Shown here piece after piece: positions 52,651 through 59,753 of a stretch of DNA of 64,000 nt (its first letter is position 1; each line of letters begins with the position of its first letter). The stretch is from Kitasatospora sp. NA04385 (GTDB lineage Bacteria > Actinomycetota > Actinomycetes > Streptomycetales > Streptomycetaceae). Where the stretch lies: the NCBI RefSeq assembly GCF_013364235.1, contig NZ_CP054919.1, positions 8,025,238-8,089,237 on the forward strand. Direction: 5' to 3'. The position numbers were made by a program, and so were the translations under genes. Below the pieces are notes generated by a model. It ran no database searches. It worked only from the letters and a program-made list of their open reading frames with translations, and was not told the origin of the DNA.

Positions 52651-52717
52651 CGTCAAAGCCCGCCCGGACCCGTCAAAGCCCGCCCGGCCCGCCGGAGCCC
52701 CGCCCGGCCCGCCGGCA
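52651..52717. repeat. 20-bp tandem repeat in a convergent gap
   Basis: CGTCAAAGCCCGCCCGG is repeated at 52651-52667 and 52671-52687 (20-bp period), then degenerates into CCCGCCCGGCCCGCCGG copies up to about 52717. It lies between the SpoIIE gene and the convergent SRPBCC gene and may serve as a bidirectional termination region. Confidence 0.6.
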
Positions 52718-52725
52718 CCGGGGTC

Positions 52726-53151
52726 TCACTCCTCGCAGAGCTGCTTGAACAGCTCCAGGTCGGCGCGGACCGCCTCCTCCACCGCCCGGCCCTGCGCGAA
52801 GCCGTTCGGGCCGCCCAGCGCCCCGGCCAGCTCCTGCGGGTCGTACTCCAGGCGCAGCTGCACCCGGGTGTGCGCGGCGTCCAGCGCGCGCAGCGCGAAG
52901 GTGCCGCGCAGCGGCGGCCCGTCCACCGTCTCCCAGCTCATCACCCGGCCGCGCCCGTGGTCGGTCAGCTCGGCGTCCACCTCGTGCCGCTCGCCGCCGA
53001 ACTCCACGTCCAGGTGCGCGTGGTGCCGCCCGTGGGCGCAGGCGTGCACCACCCCGGCGACGAACAGCGGGTACTCCGCCACCCGGTGCAGCTGGGACCA
53101 GGCCGTCCCCACTGGGGCGGTCACCTCGATCTGCTCCTCCAGCGTCCGCAT
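52726..53151 (-). CDS. SRPBCC (polyketide cyclase/START-like) protein
   Basis: A 141-residue helix-grip fold protein: EEQIEVTAPVGTAWSQLHRV at the start, then AEYPLFVAGVV, and ALDAAHTRVQLRLEYDPQEL before the long C-terminal helix (VEEAVRADLELFKQL). Members bind hydrophobic ligands; without polyketide genes nearby, a cyclase role is not supported. The ATG at 53151 has GGAGGTG upstream. Confidence 0.85.
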   Translation of the reverse strand: MRTLEEQIEVTAPVGTAWSQLHRVAEYPLFVAGVVHACAHGRHHAHLDVEFGGERHEVDAELTDHGRGRVMSWETVDGPPLRGTFALRALDAAHTRVQLRLEYDPQELAGALGGPNGFAQGRAVEEAVRADLELFKQLCEE

Positions 53152-53289
53152 CGGCCGCACCTCCGCGTCGGTTCCGTCAGCGCGCTCCCTCCAGCCTGCC
53201 AGGGCCCGGCCCCGGCCACGACAGCACACCGCCCCCGACCGTCCGGTCCGACGGTCGGGGGCGGTGCGCCGACAGTGCGCCAGCAGTGC

Positions 53290-53661
53290 TCAGGCTTCGG
53301 GGAAGTCCCCGTCGAGGACGGCGGCCAGCCGCAGGTACGGGGCAGCCTCGGCGGCCCGGCCCTGGCGCTCCAGGACGCGGCCGAGCACCAGGTGCGCGTA
53401 GTGCTCCACCGGGTCGCGCGCGATCACCTCGCGCAGCTGCTCCTCGGCGCGGCGCAGCTGGGCCGAGTGGTAGTAGGCGCGGGCCAGCAGCAGGCGCGGG
53501 CCGACCTGCTCGGGCACCTCGTCGACCACCCCGGCCAGGATCAGCGCGGCGTCCGAGTACGCCTTGGAGTCGAAGAACAGCCGGGCGCGGGCCCAGCGCT
53601 CGGCGGTGCTCTCGCCGGGGGCCACGAGGGACGCACTGCCGTGGCGGAGGTCGGTGGTCAT
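53290..53661 (-). CDS. TPR-repeat protein
   Basis: A 123-residue protein with two to three tetratricopeptide-like helical hairpins (ARLFFDSKAYSDAALILAGV, YYHSAQLRRAEEQLREVIAR, LGRVLERQGRAAEAAPYLRL). It likely mediates protein contacts. GGAAGGAGC precedes the ATG at 53661. It lies near two other repeat or ligand-binding proteins on the same strand, but gaps over 100 bp argue against one operon. Confidence 0.85.
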   Translation of the reverse strand: MTTDLRHGSASLVAPGESTAERWARARLFFDSKAYSDAALILAGVVDEVPEQVGPRLLLARAYYHSAQLRRAEEQLREVIARDPVEHYAHLVLGRVLERQGRAAEAAPYLRLAAVLDGDFPEA

Positions 53662-53782
53662 GCCTGCTCCTTCCCGTTTCCGGGTCCTGCCGGGCCGTGG
53701 CGGCCCGACAGGTGGTTGAACATTCACCGACCAAGGGGTATTCCGCGCCCCGCAGCGCCCGCCGGGCACCCTCCGCCGCCGC

Positions 53783-55198
53783 TCAGCGGGCCGCCGACAG
53801 CTCCAGCAGCCGGTGCATGAACGGCACCGGCAGCGCCGGGTTCGCCGCCGCCGCCTCCGGCTGCGCGTCCGGCTCCAGCGCGTCCAGCAGCGCCCGCAGC
53901 GGCAGCCGCGGATCGCCCGCCGCCGCCCGCGCCACCACCGGGTCGCCGTCCGCCACCAGCTCCACCAGCAGCTCCGGGGCCGGTGCCGGATCGCGCAGCG
54001 CCGCCAGGCGCAGCGCCGGCTCCGCCCGCCCCGCCCACCGGGCCAGACCCGGCGCCGGGAACCGGGGGTCGGCCACCAGCGAGGCCGGGCCGAGCAACTG
54101 CTCGTACACCGAGCGCAGCAGCTCGCCCGGCGCGTCCGCGCAGCGCTCCGCCAGCGCCAGGCGCACCGCCAGCTCGTCGTCCGCCGCCAGCACCGCCACC
54201 ACCTCGGCGGGCAGCCGCTCCAGCGACGCCACCGCGCAGCGCACCAGCGGGTGCGCCGAGCGGGCCAGCCGCAGCAGCTCGGCCGGATCGTCCGCCCGCC
54301 GCGCCACCCACGGCAGCTCCGGCAGCACGTCGGGCACCCGGTACGCCACCGCCGAGCGCTGCGCCTCCGTCAGGTCCGCGCGCAGCGACACCGCCAGGCG
54401 CACCGCCTCGTGCGGGTCGGTCGCCAGCTCCAGCGCCAGGTCGGTCGGCAGGTGCGGGTTGCCCGCCGCCGCGGCCCGGATCCGCGGGTCGTCGTCCAGC
54501 ACCAGCCACTCGCCCAGCGCCCGCTCCAGCGGCGCCGAGGCCGCCGTCCGCTCCCGGCGGGCCGGGTCGCTCTCCGCGATGTACCCGGACAGCGACACCG
54601 GCAGCTCGCGCTCCACCCGCAGCGCCCGGCGCACCGCCGCCCGCACCGCCGGGTCGCGGTCGGCCCGCAGCGAGGTGCGCACCCGCGGCTGCAGCTGCGG
54701 CCAGGAGTCGGTCCGCACCGCGGCCGCCCGCACCAGCGGCGAGGTGTCCTGGGCCAGGTTCACCAGCAGTTCCAGCGGCAGGCCCGCGCAGCCCGGCACC
54801 CGGCGGCGGGTGTCCGGGTCGCGGTCGACGGCCAGCCCGGCCGGCGCGGCCGGCGGCGGCACCGTGCGGTGCGCCGCCGAAGCGGCGGCCCGGCGCACCC
54901 GGCGCTCCCGGTCGCCCGCCAGGGCCGCCAGCGCCTGCGCGGGCAGGCCCGGGCGCTCGGCCAGCGCGGCCCGCACCGTCCACTGCGGGTGCTGCCGCGC
55001 GGCCTCCAGCACCGGCCCCGGCAGCTCAGGTCTGCGGACCAGCCAGCCGGGCTCCGCGCCGTCCTCCAGCAGCCGGCCCAGCACCTCGGCCGGGGCCCCC
55101 GGATTGGCCGCCAGACCACTGCGCCAGGCCCGGCCGGGCGGCGGGCCCGACAACGGGCGCCAGCCGGCGGCCGACTGATGTGCGCTCAGATCGAGCAC
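53783..55198 (-). CDS. HEAT/leucine-rich-variant (LRV) repeat protein
   Basis: A 471-residue protein made almost entirely of short helical repeats of about 24-30 residues with the pattern NP-x-LP-x-x-L/V-L-x-x-L-A-x-D-x-x-x-x-VR-x-A-A/V, for example GNPHLPTDLALELATDPHEA and AGDPRLPLRALLDALEPDA. These resemble LRV or HEAT-like repeats and form a solenoid for protein binding. No enzyme domain is attached. I start it at the GTG at 55198, which has GGGGGAGG at good spacing, rather than a TTG at 55225. Confidence 0.82.
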   Translation of the reverse strand: MLDLSAHQSAAGWRPLSGPPPGRAWRSGLAANPGAPAEVLGRLLEDGAEPGWLVRRPELPGPVLEAARQHPQWTVRAALAERPGLPAQALAALAGDRERRVRRAAASAAHRTVPPPAAPAGLAVDRDPDTRRRVPGCAGLPLELLVNLAQDTSPLVRAAAVRTDSWPQLQPRVRTSLRADRDPAVRAAVRRALRVERELPVSLSGYIAESDPARRERTAASAPLERALGEWLVLDDDPRIRAAAAGNPHLPTDLALELATDPHEAVRLAVSLRADLTEAQRSAVAYRVPDVLPELPWVARRADDPAELLRLARSAHPLVRCAVASLERLPAEVVAVLAADDELAVRLALAERCADAPGELLRSVYEQLLGPASLVADPRFPAPGLARWAGRAEPALRLAALRDPAPAPELLVELVADGDPVVARAAAGDPRLPLRALLDALEPDAQPEAAAANPALPVPFMHRLLELSAAR

Positions 55199-55507
55199 GT
55201 GCGAGTACCTCCCCCGGAACGACAAACGCCACCGACCCTACCCGCGCACCGTTGATGCGTGCACCGGTTCCCGCCAGGGAGGCACAGGGCGGACACGGGA
55301 TGTCGGAAGTGTGCGCACGGCACGGACGTCCGAAGGAGGAACGCCCCCGTCCGGTGGCACTCAGTGTCAGCGGACGGGGGCGCGGACCGGGAGCCGGTGG
55401 GGCGGCGGCCCGGGGCAGGGGGGCGGAGCCGGAGGCTCGGGCGGGGGCGGTGCGGAGGCGGTACGGAGGTGGCGGCGAGGGTCGGGGCGGGGGGTGGCGC
55501 GGGGCGC
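55199..55507. other. 309-bp intergenic region with terminator and operator-like box
   Basis: This region lies between two minus-strand genes. It holds the 11-bp-stem hairpin at 55343-55381 and an operator-like box in its loop (55356-55368). The rest is G-rich, low-complexity sequence after 55380 (many GGGG and GGCGG runs). I see no gene here. Confidence 0.5.
55343..55381 (-). terminator. 11-bp-stem hairpin after the DUF35 gene
   Basis: GCCCCCGTCCG (55343-55353) pairs perfectly with CGGACGGGGGC (55371-55381) around a 17-nt loop, 127 bp past the DUF35 gene stop. The loop contains GGCACTCAGTGTC, one of five related boxes in this region. Confidence 0.55.
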
Positions 55508-55903
55508 TCAGAGCCGGGCCGAGAGGCGGAAGGTCAGCACCCGGCCGCCCTCCTCGCTGGTCACCAGGTGCACCCGGGCGCCGATCGGCACCGCGCCCGG
55601 CAGACCGCCGAGCACCGCGGCCTGCACGGTGAACCCCTCGTCCAGCACGATCAGGTAGGGGCGTCCGGGCTGCGCGCCGCGCCGGGTCGGCCGCAGCAGG
55701 CGCTGCACCGTGCCCTGGCCGCAGGCCCGCGCGGGCGTCAGGTCGGCCGAGCCGCACACCGGGCACAGCAGGCAGGCCGTCGAGCTGGCGGAGTGGCACC
55801 AGCGGCAGCGCCGGTAGTCGAGTTCGGCCTCGCCCGGCTGCGGCGGGAAGGCGGTGGAGTGCTGCGGGGCGAGCGGTGCGGACGGGGCGAGTGTGAGTGT
55901 CAT
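55508..55903 (-). CDS. DUF35-type Zn-ribbon/OB-fold protein (acyl-CoA associated)
   Basis: A 131-residue protein with an N-terminal zinc ribbon (CRWC, then CPVC, spaced like rubredoxin fingers) and a C-terminal OB fold (ACGQGTVQRLLRPTRRG, then GARVHLVTSEEGGRVLTFRL). DUF35 proteins accompany thiolases and acyl-CoA enzymes and help bind acyl-CoA substrates. GGGAGGAG precedes the ATG at 55903. Palindromic boxes at 55993 and 56015 lie in its promoter and match those before the acyl-CoA dehydrogenase. Confidence 0.82.
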   Translation of the reverse strand: MTLTLAPSAPLAPQHSTAFPPQPGEAELDYRRCRWCHSASSTACLLCPVCGSADLTPARACGQGTVQRLLRPTRRGAQPGRPYLIVLDEGFTVQAAVLGGLPGAVPIGARVHLVTSEEGGRVLTFRLSARL

Positions 55904-55992
55904 GGCCGTCTCCTCCCTGGGACATGGACGCGCCGCCGTACCGCCGCCCGGGAGCGGGCGTGCGGTCGGGGCGCCTGCCAGAAGGAAGGTAT

Positions 55993-56027
55993 GGCACTCA
56001 GTGCCTCGTGTAAAGGTACGCAGTGCC
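55993..56027. promoter_or_regulatory. Two TetR-type boxes upstream of the DUF35 gene
   Basis: GGCACT-C-AGTGCC (55993-56005) is a perfect palindrome with 6-bp arms. A second, imperfect copy, GGTACG-C-AGTGCC, lies at 56015-56027, 22 bp on (two helical turns). They match the boxes at 56881-56916 and are probably bound by the TetR protein encoded at 56108. Confidence 0.7.
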
Positions 56028-56107
56028 AGTCGTATCGGCCGATCTTCGGCGGATCGTCAGGGCCCCCGGGAGGGCCGGCGGGGTCGGGCAGGGCGGCCGC
56101 CGGGCGC

Positions 56108-56836
56108 TCAGCCCTCCAACGCCGCCTCGACGCCCTGGACCACCCGCCACATCGGGGTGCCCCGCCGGGCCACCATCACCACCACCTCGTCGTCCTGCGA
56201 GGCCGGGCCCGCTCCGCCCCCGGCCCCGCCGCCCCAGGTGTCGACCACGAGCTGGAGCGCCTCGTCCACCGCCGCCCCCACGTCGCCCTCGCCGCCCGAG
56301 CGCAGCCAGGAGCGCAGCGCGTAGTTGTGCGCGGCCACCACCGCCGCCGCGATCACGTCCGCGCGCAGCGCGCCGTCCGAGCGGGCCGCGTACCGGGTGC
56401 GCAGGTGGCCGGCCAGGGTGCGCTCGTAGCGCCACACCACCGACAGCTCGTGCACGCGCAGGGTGGGCACCTGCTTGGTCAGCCGGTAGCGCCCCACCGA
56501 GAACGCCGGGTTGCCCGCGTACATCCGCAGCACCAGCCGGGCCGCGTCGCACACCTGCTCCACCGCGTCGCCCGCCGGGTCGGCCGCGGCCAGGAAGGCG
56601 GTCATGTCCGCCAGGCAGCCCTCGTGGTCGGGGAACACCACCGCTTCCTTGGAGGGGAAGTACCGGAAGAAGGACCGCCGGCCGACGCCCGCGAGCGAGA
56701 CGATGTCGTCGATCGTGGTCTGCTCGAAACCCCGCTCCGAGAACAGCTCGAACGCCGCCTCCACCAGCGCGTCCCGCATCGTCGGACGCGCCGGGCCGCC
56801 CCCGGCGGCCCGGTCCTGCTCATGCACCTCGCTCAT
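56108..56836 (-). CDS. TetR-family regulator of the acyl-CoA gene set
   Basis: A 242-residue TetR protein. The helix-turn-helix is TTIDDIVSLAGVGRRSFFRYF, preceded by MRDALVEAAFELFSERGFEQ. The ligand domain covers about 80-235 and ends with an Ala/Gly loop. It sits between the DUF35 gene and the divergent acyl-CoA dehydrogenase gene, and repeated GGCACT-N-AGTGCC boxes flank it on both sides, so it is likely an acyl-CoA-responsive repressor of fatty-acid catabolism. The ATG is at 56836. Confidence 0.88.
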   Translation of the reverse strand: MSEVHEQDRAAGGGPARPTMRDALVEAAFELFSERGFEQTTIDDIVSLAGVGRRSFFRYFPSKEAVVFPDHEGCLADMTAFLAAADPAGDAVEQVCDAARLVLRMYAGNPAFSVGRYRLTKQVPTLRVHELSVVWRYERTLAGHLRTRYAARSDGALRADVIAAAVVAAHNYALRSWLRSGGEGDVGAAVDEALQLVVDTWGGGAGGGAGPASQDDEVVVMVARRGTPMWRVVQGVEAALEG

Positions 56837-56880
56837 ACCCGGACGGTAGCACCGACCGGGGTGTTCGGGCTGGGCCAGAC

Positions 56881-56916
56881 GACACTGAGTGTGCATAATC
56901 GGGGGTACTGAGTGCC
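56881..56916. promoter_or_regulatory. Two TetR-type boxes upstream of the acyl-CoA dehydrogenase
   Basis: GACACT-G-AGTGTG (56881-56893) and GGTACT-G-AGTGCC (56904-56916) are spaced 23 bp apart, about two helical turns, and end 18 bp before the dehydrogenase ATG. They overlap the expected promoter of both divergent genes and match the boxes near the DUF35 gene. Confidence 0.7.
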
Positions 56917-56933
56917 ACACCGAGGAGACTGCC

Positions 56934-58085
56934 ATGACCCAGGACTTCGACCTCTACCGGCTCGGCGAGGAGCACGAGATGCTCCGGGAGTCGGTGCGCT
57001 CGCTGGCGGAGGCGAAGATCGCCCCGTTCGCGGCGGCGGTGGACGAGGAGGGGCGTTTCCCGCAGGAGGCGCTGGACGCGCTGCAGGCCGCCGACCTGCA
57101 CGCCGTGCACGTCCCGGAGGAGTACGGCGGCGCGGGCGCGGACGCGCTGGCCACGGTGCTGGTGATCGAGGAGGTGGCGCGGGTGTGCGCGTCCTCCTCG
57201 CTGATCCCGGCCGTCAACAAGCTGGGCTCGCTGCCGGTGCAGCTGTCCGGCTCGGAGGAGCTCAAGGCCAAGTACCTCGGCGCGCTGGCCCGGGGCGAGG
57301 GCATGTTCTCCTACTGCCTCTCCGAGCCCGAGGCCGGCTCGGACGCCGCGGGCATGCGCACCCGGGCGGTGCGCGACGGCGACTTCTGGGTGCTCAACGG
57401 CGTCAAGCGCTGGATCACCAACGCGGGCGTCTCCGAGTACTACACGGTGATGGCCGTGACCGACCCGGAGAAGCGCTCCAAGGGCATCTCCGCGTTCGTG
57501 GTGGAGAAGGGCGACGAGGGCGTCTCCTTCGGCGCGCCGGAGAAGAAGCTCGGCATCAAGGGCTCGCCCACCCGCGAGGTGTACTTCGACAACGTACGCA
57601 TCCCGGCGGACCGGATGATCGGCGAGGAGGGCACCGGCTTCGCCACCGCGATGCGCACGCTCGACCACACCCGGGTGACCATCGCCGCCCAGGCGCTGGG
57701 CATCGCCCAGGGCGCGCTGGACTACGCCAAGGGCTACGTGAAGGAGCGCAAGCAGTTCGGCAAGCCGATCGCCGACTTCCAGGGCGTCCAGTTCATGCTG
57801 GCCGACATGGCGATGAAGCTGGAGGCGGCCCGGCAGCTGACCTACGCGGCGGCGGCCAAGTCGCAGCGCGGCGACGGCGACCTGACCTTCTTCGGCGCGG
57901 CGGCCAAGTGCTACGCCTCGGACGCGGCGATGGAGATCACGGTGGACGCGGTGCAGCTGCTCGGCGGCTACGGCTACACCCGGGACTACCCGGTGGAGCG
58001 GATGATGCGCGACGCCAAGATCACCCAGATCTACGAGGGCACCAACCAGGTGCAGCGCATCGTGATGGCCCGCAACCTGCCCTAG
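56934..58085 (+). CDS. Acyl-CoA dehydrogenase
   Basis: A 383-residue FAD-dependent acyl-CoA dehydrogenase of the short/branched-chain type. The CoA and FAD contact segments YCLSEPEAGSDAAGMRTRAV and GVKRWITNAG are present, as are RKQFGKPIADFQGVQFMLAD and LLGGYGYTRDYPVERMMRDA. The catalytic base is Glu368 in QIYEGTNQVQR. It carries out the first oxidation step of beta-oxidation or branched-chain amino acid breakdown. GAGGAG precedes the ATG at 56934. Control by the divergent TetR is supported by shared boxes. Confidence 0.95.
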   Translation: MTQDFDLYRLGEEHEMLRESVRSLAEAKIAPFAAAVDEEGRFPQEALDALQAADLHAVHVPEEYGGAGADALATVLVIEEVARVCASSSLIPAVNKLGSLPVQLSGSEELKAKYLGALARGEGMFSYCLSEPEAGSDAAGMRTRAVRDGDFWVLNGVKRWITNAGVSEYYTVMAVTDPEKRSKGISAFVVEKGDEGVSFGAPEKKLGIKGSPTREVYFDNVRIPADRMIGEEGTGFATAMRTLDHTRVTIAAQALGIAQGALDYAKGYVKERKQFGKPIADFQGVQFMLADMAMKLEAARQLTYAAAAKSQRGDGDLTFFGAAAKCYASDAAMEITVDAVQLLGGYGYTRDYPVERMMRDAKITQIYEGTNQVQRIVMARNLP

Positions 58086-58102
58086 CGCAGCGGTGTCCCC
58101 GG

Positions 58103-58144
58103 GCCGGGGGCGCGGGGAGCCGGAGGGCTCCGCGTGCCCCCGGC
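58103..58144 (+). terminator. Strong hairpin terminator after the acyl-CoA dehydrogenase
   Basis: Nineteen-base arms (58103-58121 and 58126-58144) match at 17 positions around a GGAG loop, starting 17 bp after the stop codon. There is no U tract. Confidence 0.7.
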
Positions 58145-58311
58145 GGCGTTCCGGGGCGAGTGGTTCCGGTCACAGGCGGGGCGGGCGCACGGTTCACGGC
58201 GTGAGCGAAGTCCCGTTGGCCGTGCGGGAGTTGGCCGGAAATGGCCGGTGCCGGGGGCCGGTCGGGAGGGCGCTCCGCGGCACGGGGTGTCGACCCGGTA
58301 TGGCGGGGGAT

Positions 58312-58332
58312 CTAAGGTATGCCTTAGCTTAC
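58312..58332. promoter_or_regulatory. Iron box (DmdR/IdeR-type) upstream of efeO
   Basis: CTAAGG-TATG-CCTTAG (58312-58327) is a perfect inverted repeat and continues as CTTAGCTTAC to 58332. It resembles the actinomycete iron box (TTAGGTTAGGCTAACCTAA). Its location 79 bp before efeO suits repression by an iron-loaded DmdR/IdeR protein. Confidence 0.7.
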
Positions 58333-58410
58333 TGGGCGACCGCCGGGGGGTTCCCCGGAGCGGCCGCCGCATCGGCCCGACCCCGCGTCCCCCTCGTCCC
58401 TGGAGTGAGC

Positions 58411-59571
58411 ATGCCCGCCCGTCGTACGTCCGCTGCCGCGTTCCTCGTCCTCGCCGTGGCGGGTGCCGCGCTGGTGGGGTGCTCGAAGAAGGACGACGGT
58501 GGGGGGAAGGCCTCGGCGGACGGTGCGTCCGGGCCGGTGCAGGTGACCGCGACGGACGACAAGTGCGAGCTGTCGAGGACGTCCTTCCCGGCCGGGCACG
58601 TGGAGTTGGCGGTGGCCAACAAGGGCGGCAAGGTCACCGAGGTGTACGTCTACGCGGACGGGGACAAGATCGTCACCGAGCGGGAGAACATCGGTCCGGG
58701 CACCAAGGTGACCGTGAACGCGGAGATCAAGGCCGGTACCTACGAGGTGGCCTGCAAGCCGGGGATGACCGGTGACGGCATCCGGCAGAAGATCACGGTG
58801 ACGGCGGGTGCCTCGGCTCCGGCGAAGGCGGACGAGCGGCTGACCCGGGCGGTGGCGGACTACCGCACCTACGCGCAGGAGCAGGCCGACGCGACGATCC
58901 CGGTGGTGGAGCAGTTCGCGGCCGCGGTGACCGCCGGGGACGTGGAGAAGGCCAAGTCGCTGTTCGCCGCCTCCCGGGTGGGCTGGGAGCGCACCGAGCC
59001 GGTGGCGGAGAGTTTCGGTGACATCGACCCGAAGACCGACACCCGCGAGGACGGTCTGGAGGAGGGCCAGGCGTGGACCGGCTGGCACCGGATCGAGAAG
59101 TCGCTGTGGGAGGACGGGAAGATCGGCGACGAGGAGAAGACCCTCGCCGCCCAGCTGGTCTCCGACCTGAAGGACTGGCAGAAGCGCGTCCCCGAGGCCG
59201 AGATCACCCCGACCGGCATGGCCAACGGTGCCAAGGAACTGCTGGACGAGGTCTCCAAGAACAAGATCACCGGTGAGGAGGACCGCTACAGCCACACCGA
59301 CCTCTCGGACTTCGCCGCCAACGTCGAGGGCGCCCGCCAGGCCTACGAGCTGCTGAAGCCGGTCGCCTCCGAGAACGACCCGGAGCTGTCGAAGACCCTG
59401 GACGCCGAGTTCGAGAAGATCACCGCCCTGCTCGGCAAGTACCGCGCCGCCGACGGCACCTACACCTCCTACGAGAAGGTCACCGAGGACGAGCGCAAGA
59501 CCTTCTCGGACGCGGTGAACTCGCTGGGCGAGCCGCTCTCCAAGCTGGCCGCCGCGGTCGTCGTCAAGTAG
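58411..59571 (+). CDS. efeO: Iron uptake lipoprotein EfeO
   Basis: A 386-residue EfeO-type protein. The lipobox is ALVGC, giving a membrane-anchored extracellular protein. A cupredoxin-like domain (about 38-125; VTATDDKCELSRTSFPAG, Cys and Met ligands) precedes an M75 peptidase-like imelysin domain with the metal site GWHRIEKSLW (His226-x-x-Glu229). It binds iron and delivers it to EfeB and EfeU. GGAG precedes the ATG at 58411. It is the first gene of an iron-box-controlled operon. Confidence 0.93.
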   Translation: MPARRTSAAAFLVLAVAGAALVGCSKKDDGGGKASADGASGPVQVTATDDKCELSRTSFPAGHVELAVANKGGKVTEVYVYADGDKIVTERENIGPGTKVTVNAEIKAGTYEVACKPGMTGDGIRQKITVTAGASAPAKADERLTRAVADYRTYAQEQADATIPVVEQFAAAVTAGDVEKAKSLFAASRVGWERTEPVAESFGDIDPKTDTREDGLEEGQAWTGWHRIEKSLWEDGKIGDEEKTLAAQLVSDLKDWQKRVPEAEITPTGMANGAKELLDEVSKNKITGEEDRYSHTDLSDFAANVEGARQAYELLKPVASENDPELSKTLDAEFEKITALLGKYRAADGTYTSYEKVTEDERKTFSDAVNSLGEPLSKLAAAVVVK

Positions 59572-59660
59572 CCGTCGAGCAGCCGTCGAGCGGTGGCCGG
59601 GGGCGCGGCCGGGAACGGTCAAGCCCAGGTCAAAGGGGGCGGGCTGCCCGGGATGTCCTG

Positions 59661-59681
59661 GTAAGGGCAGCGTAAGCTAAG
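59661..59681. promoter_or_regulatory. Second iron-box-like site upstream of efeB
   Basis: GTAAGGGCAGCGTAAGCTAAG carries GTAAGCTAAG (59672-59681), the exact reverse complement of CTTAGCTTAC in the efeO promoter box. It lies 73 bp before the efeB start in a 182-bp gap, so efeB and efeU may have their own iron-regulated promoter. Confidence 0.55.
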
Positions 59682-59753
59682 TCTCCGTCAGGGTGCTGTC
59701 GCGGCCGCGGCAGCACCCGTACCCGGTTTCACGTCCGAGAGGGAACGCCAGAG

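Larger units (their letters stand above)
58086..58410. other. 325-bp region between acyl-CoA dehydrogenase and efeO
   Basis: It contains the dehydrogenase terminator (58103-58144) and, near the right end, the iron-box-like sequence (58312-58332) in the efeO promoter. I see no gene in the remaining sequence. Confidence 0.6.

Noticed and set aside
52726..53151. SRPBCC protein as evidence for an aromatic polyketide cluster
   Set aside because: No ketosynthase, acyl carrier protein or tailoring genes are nearby; the fold is generic.
50449..53820. A 1123-residue plus-strand open frame
   Set aside because: It is an Arg/Pro-rich shadow of the SpoIIE-type gene in another frame and crosses convergent genes; high G+C makes long false frames common.
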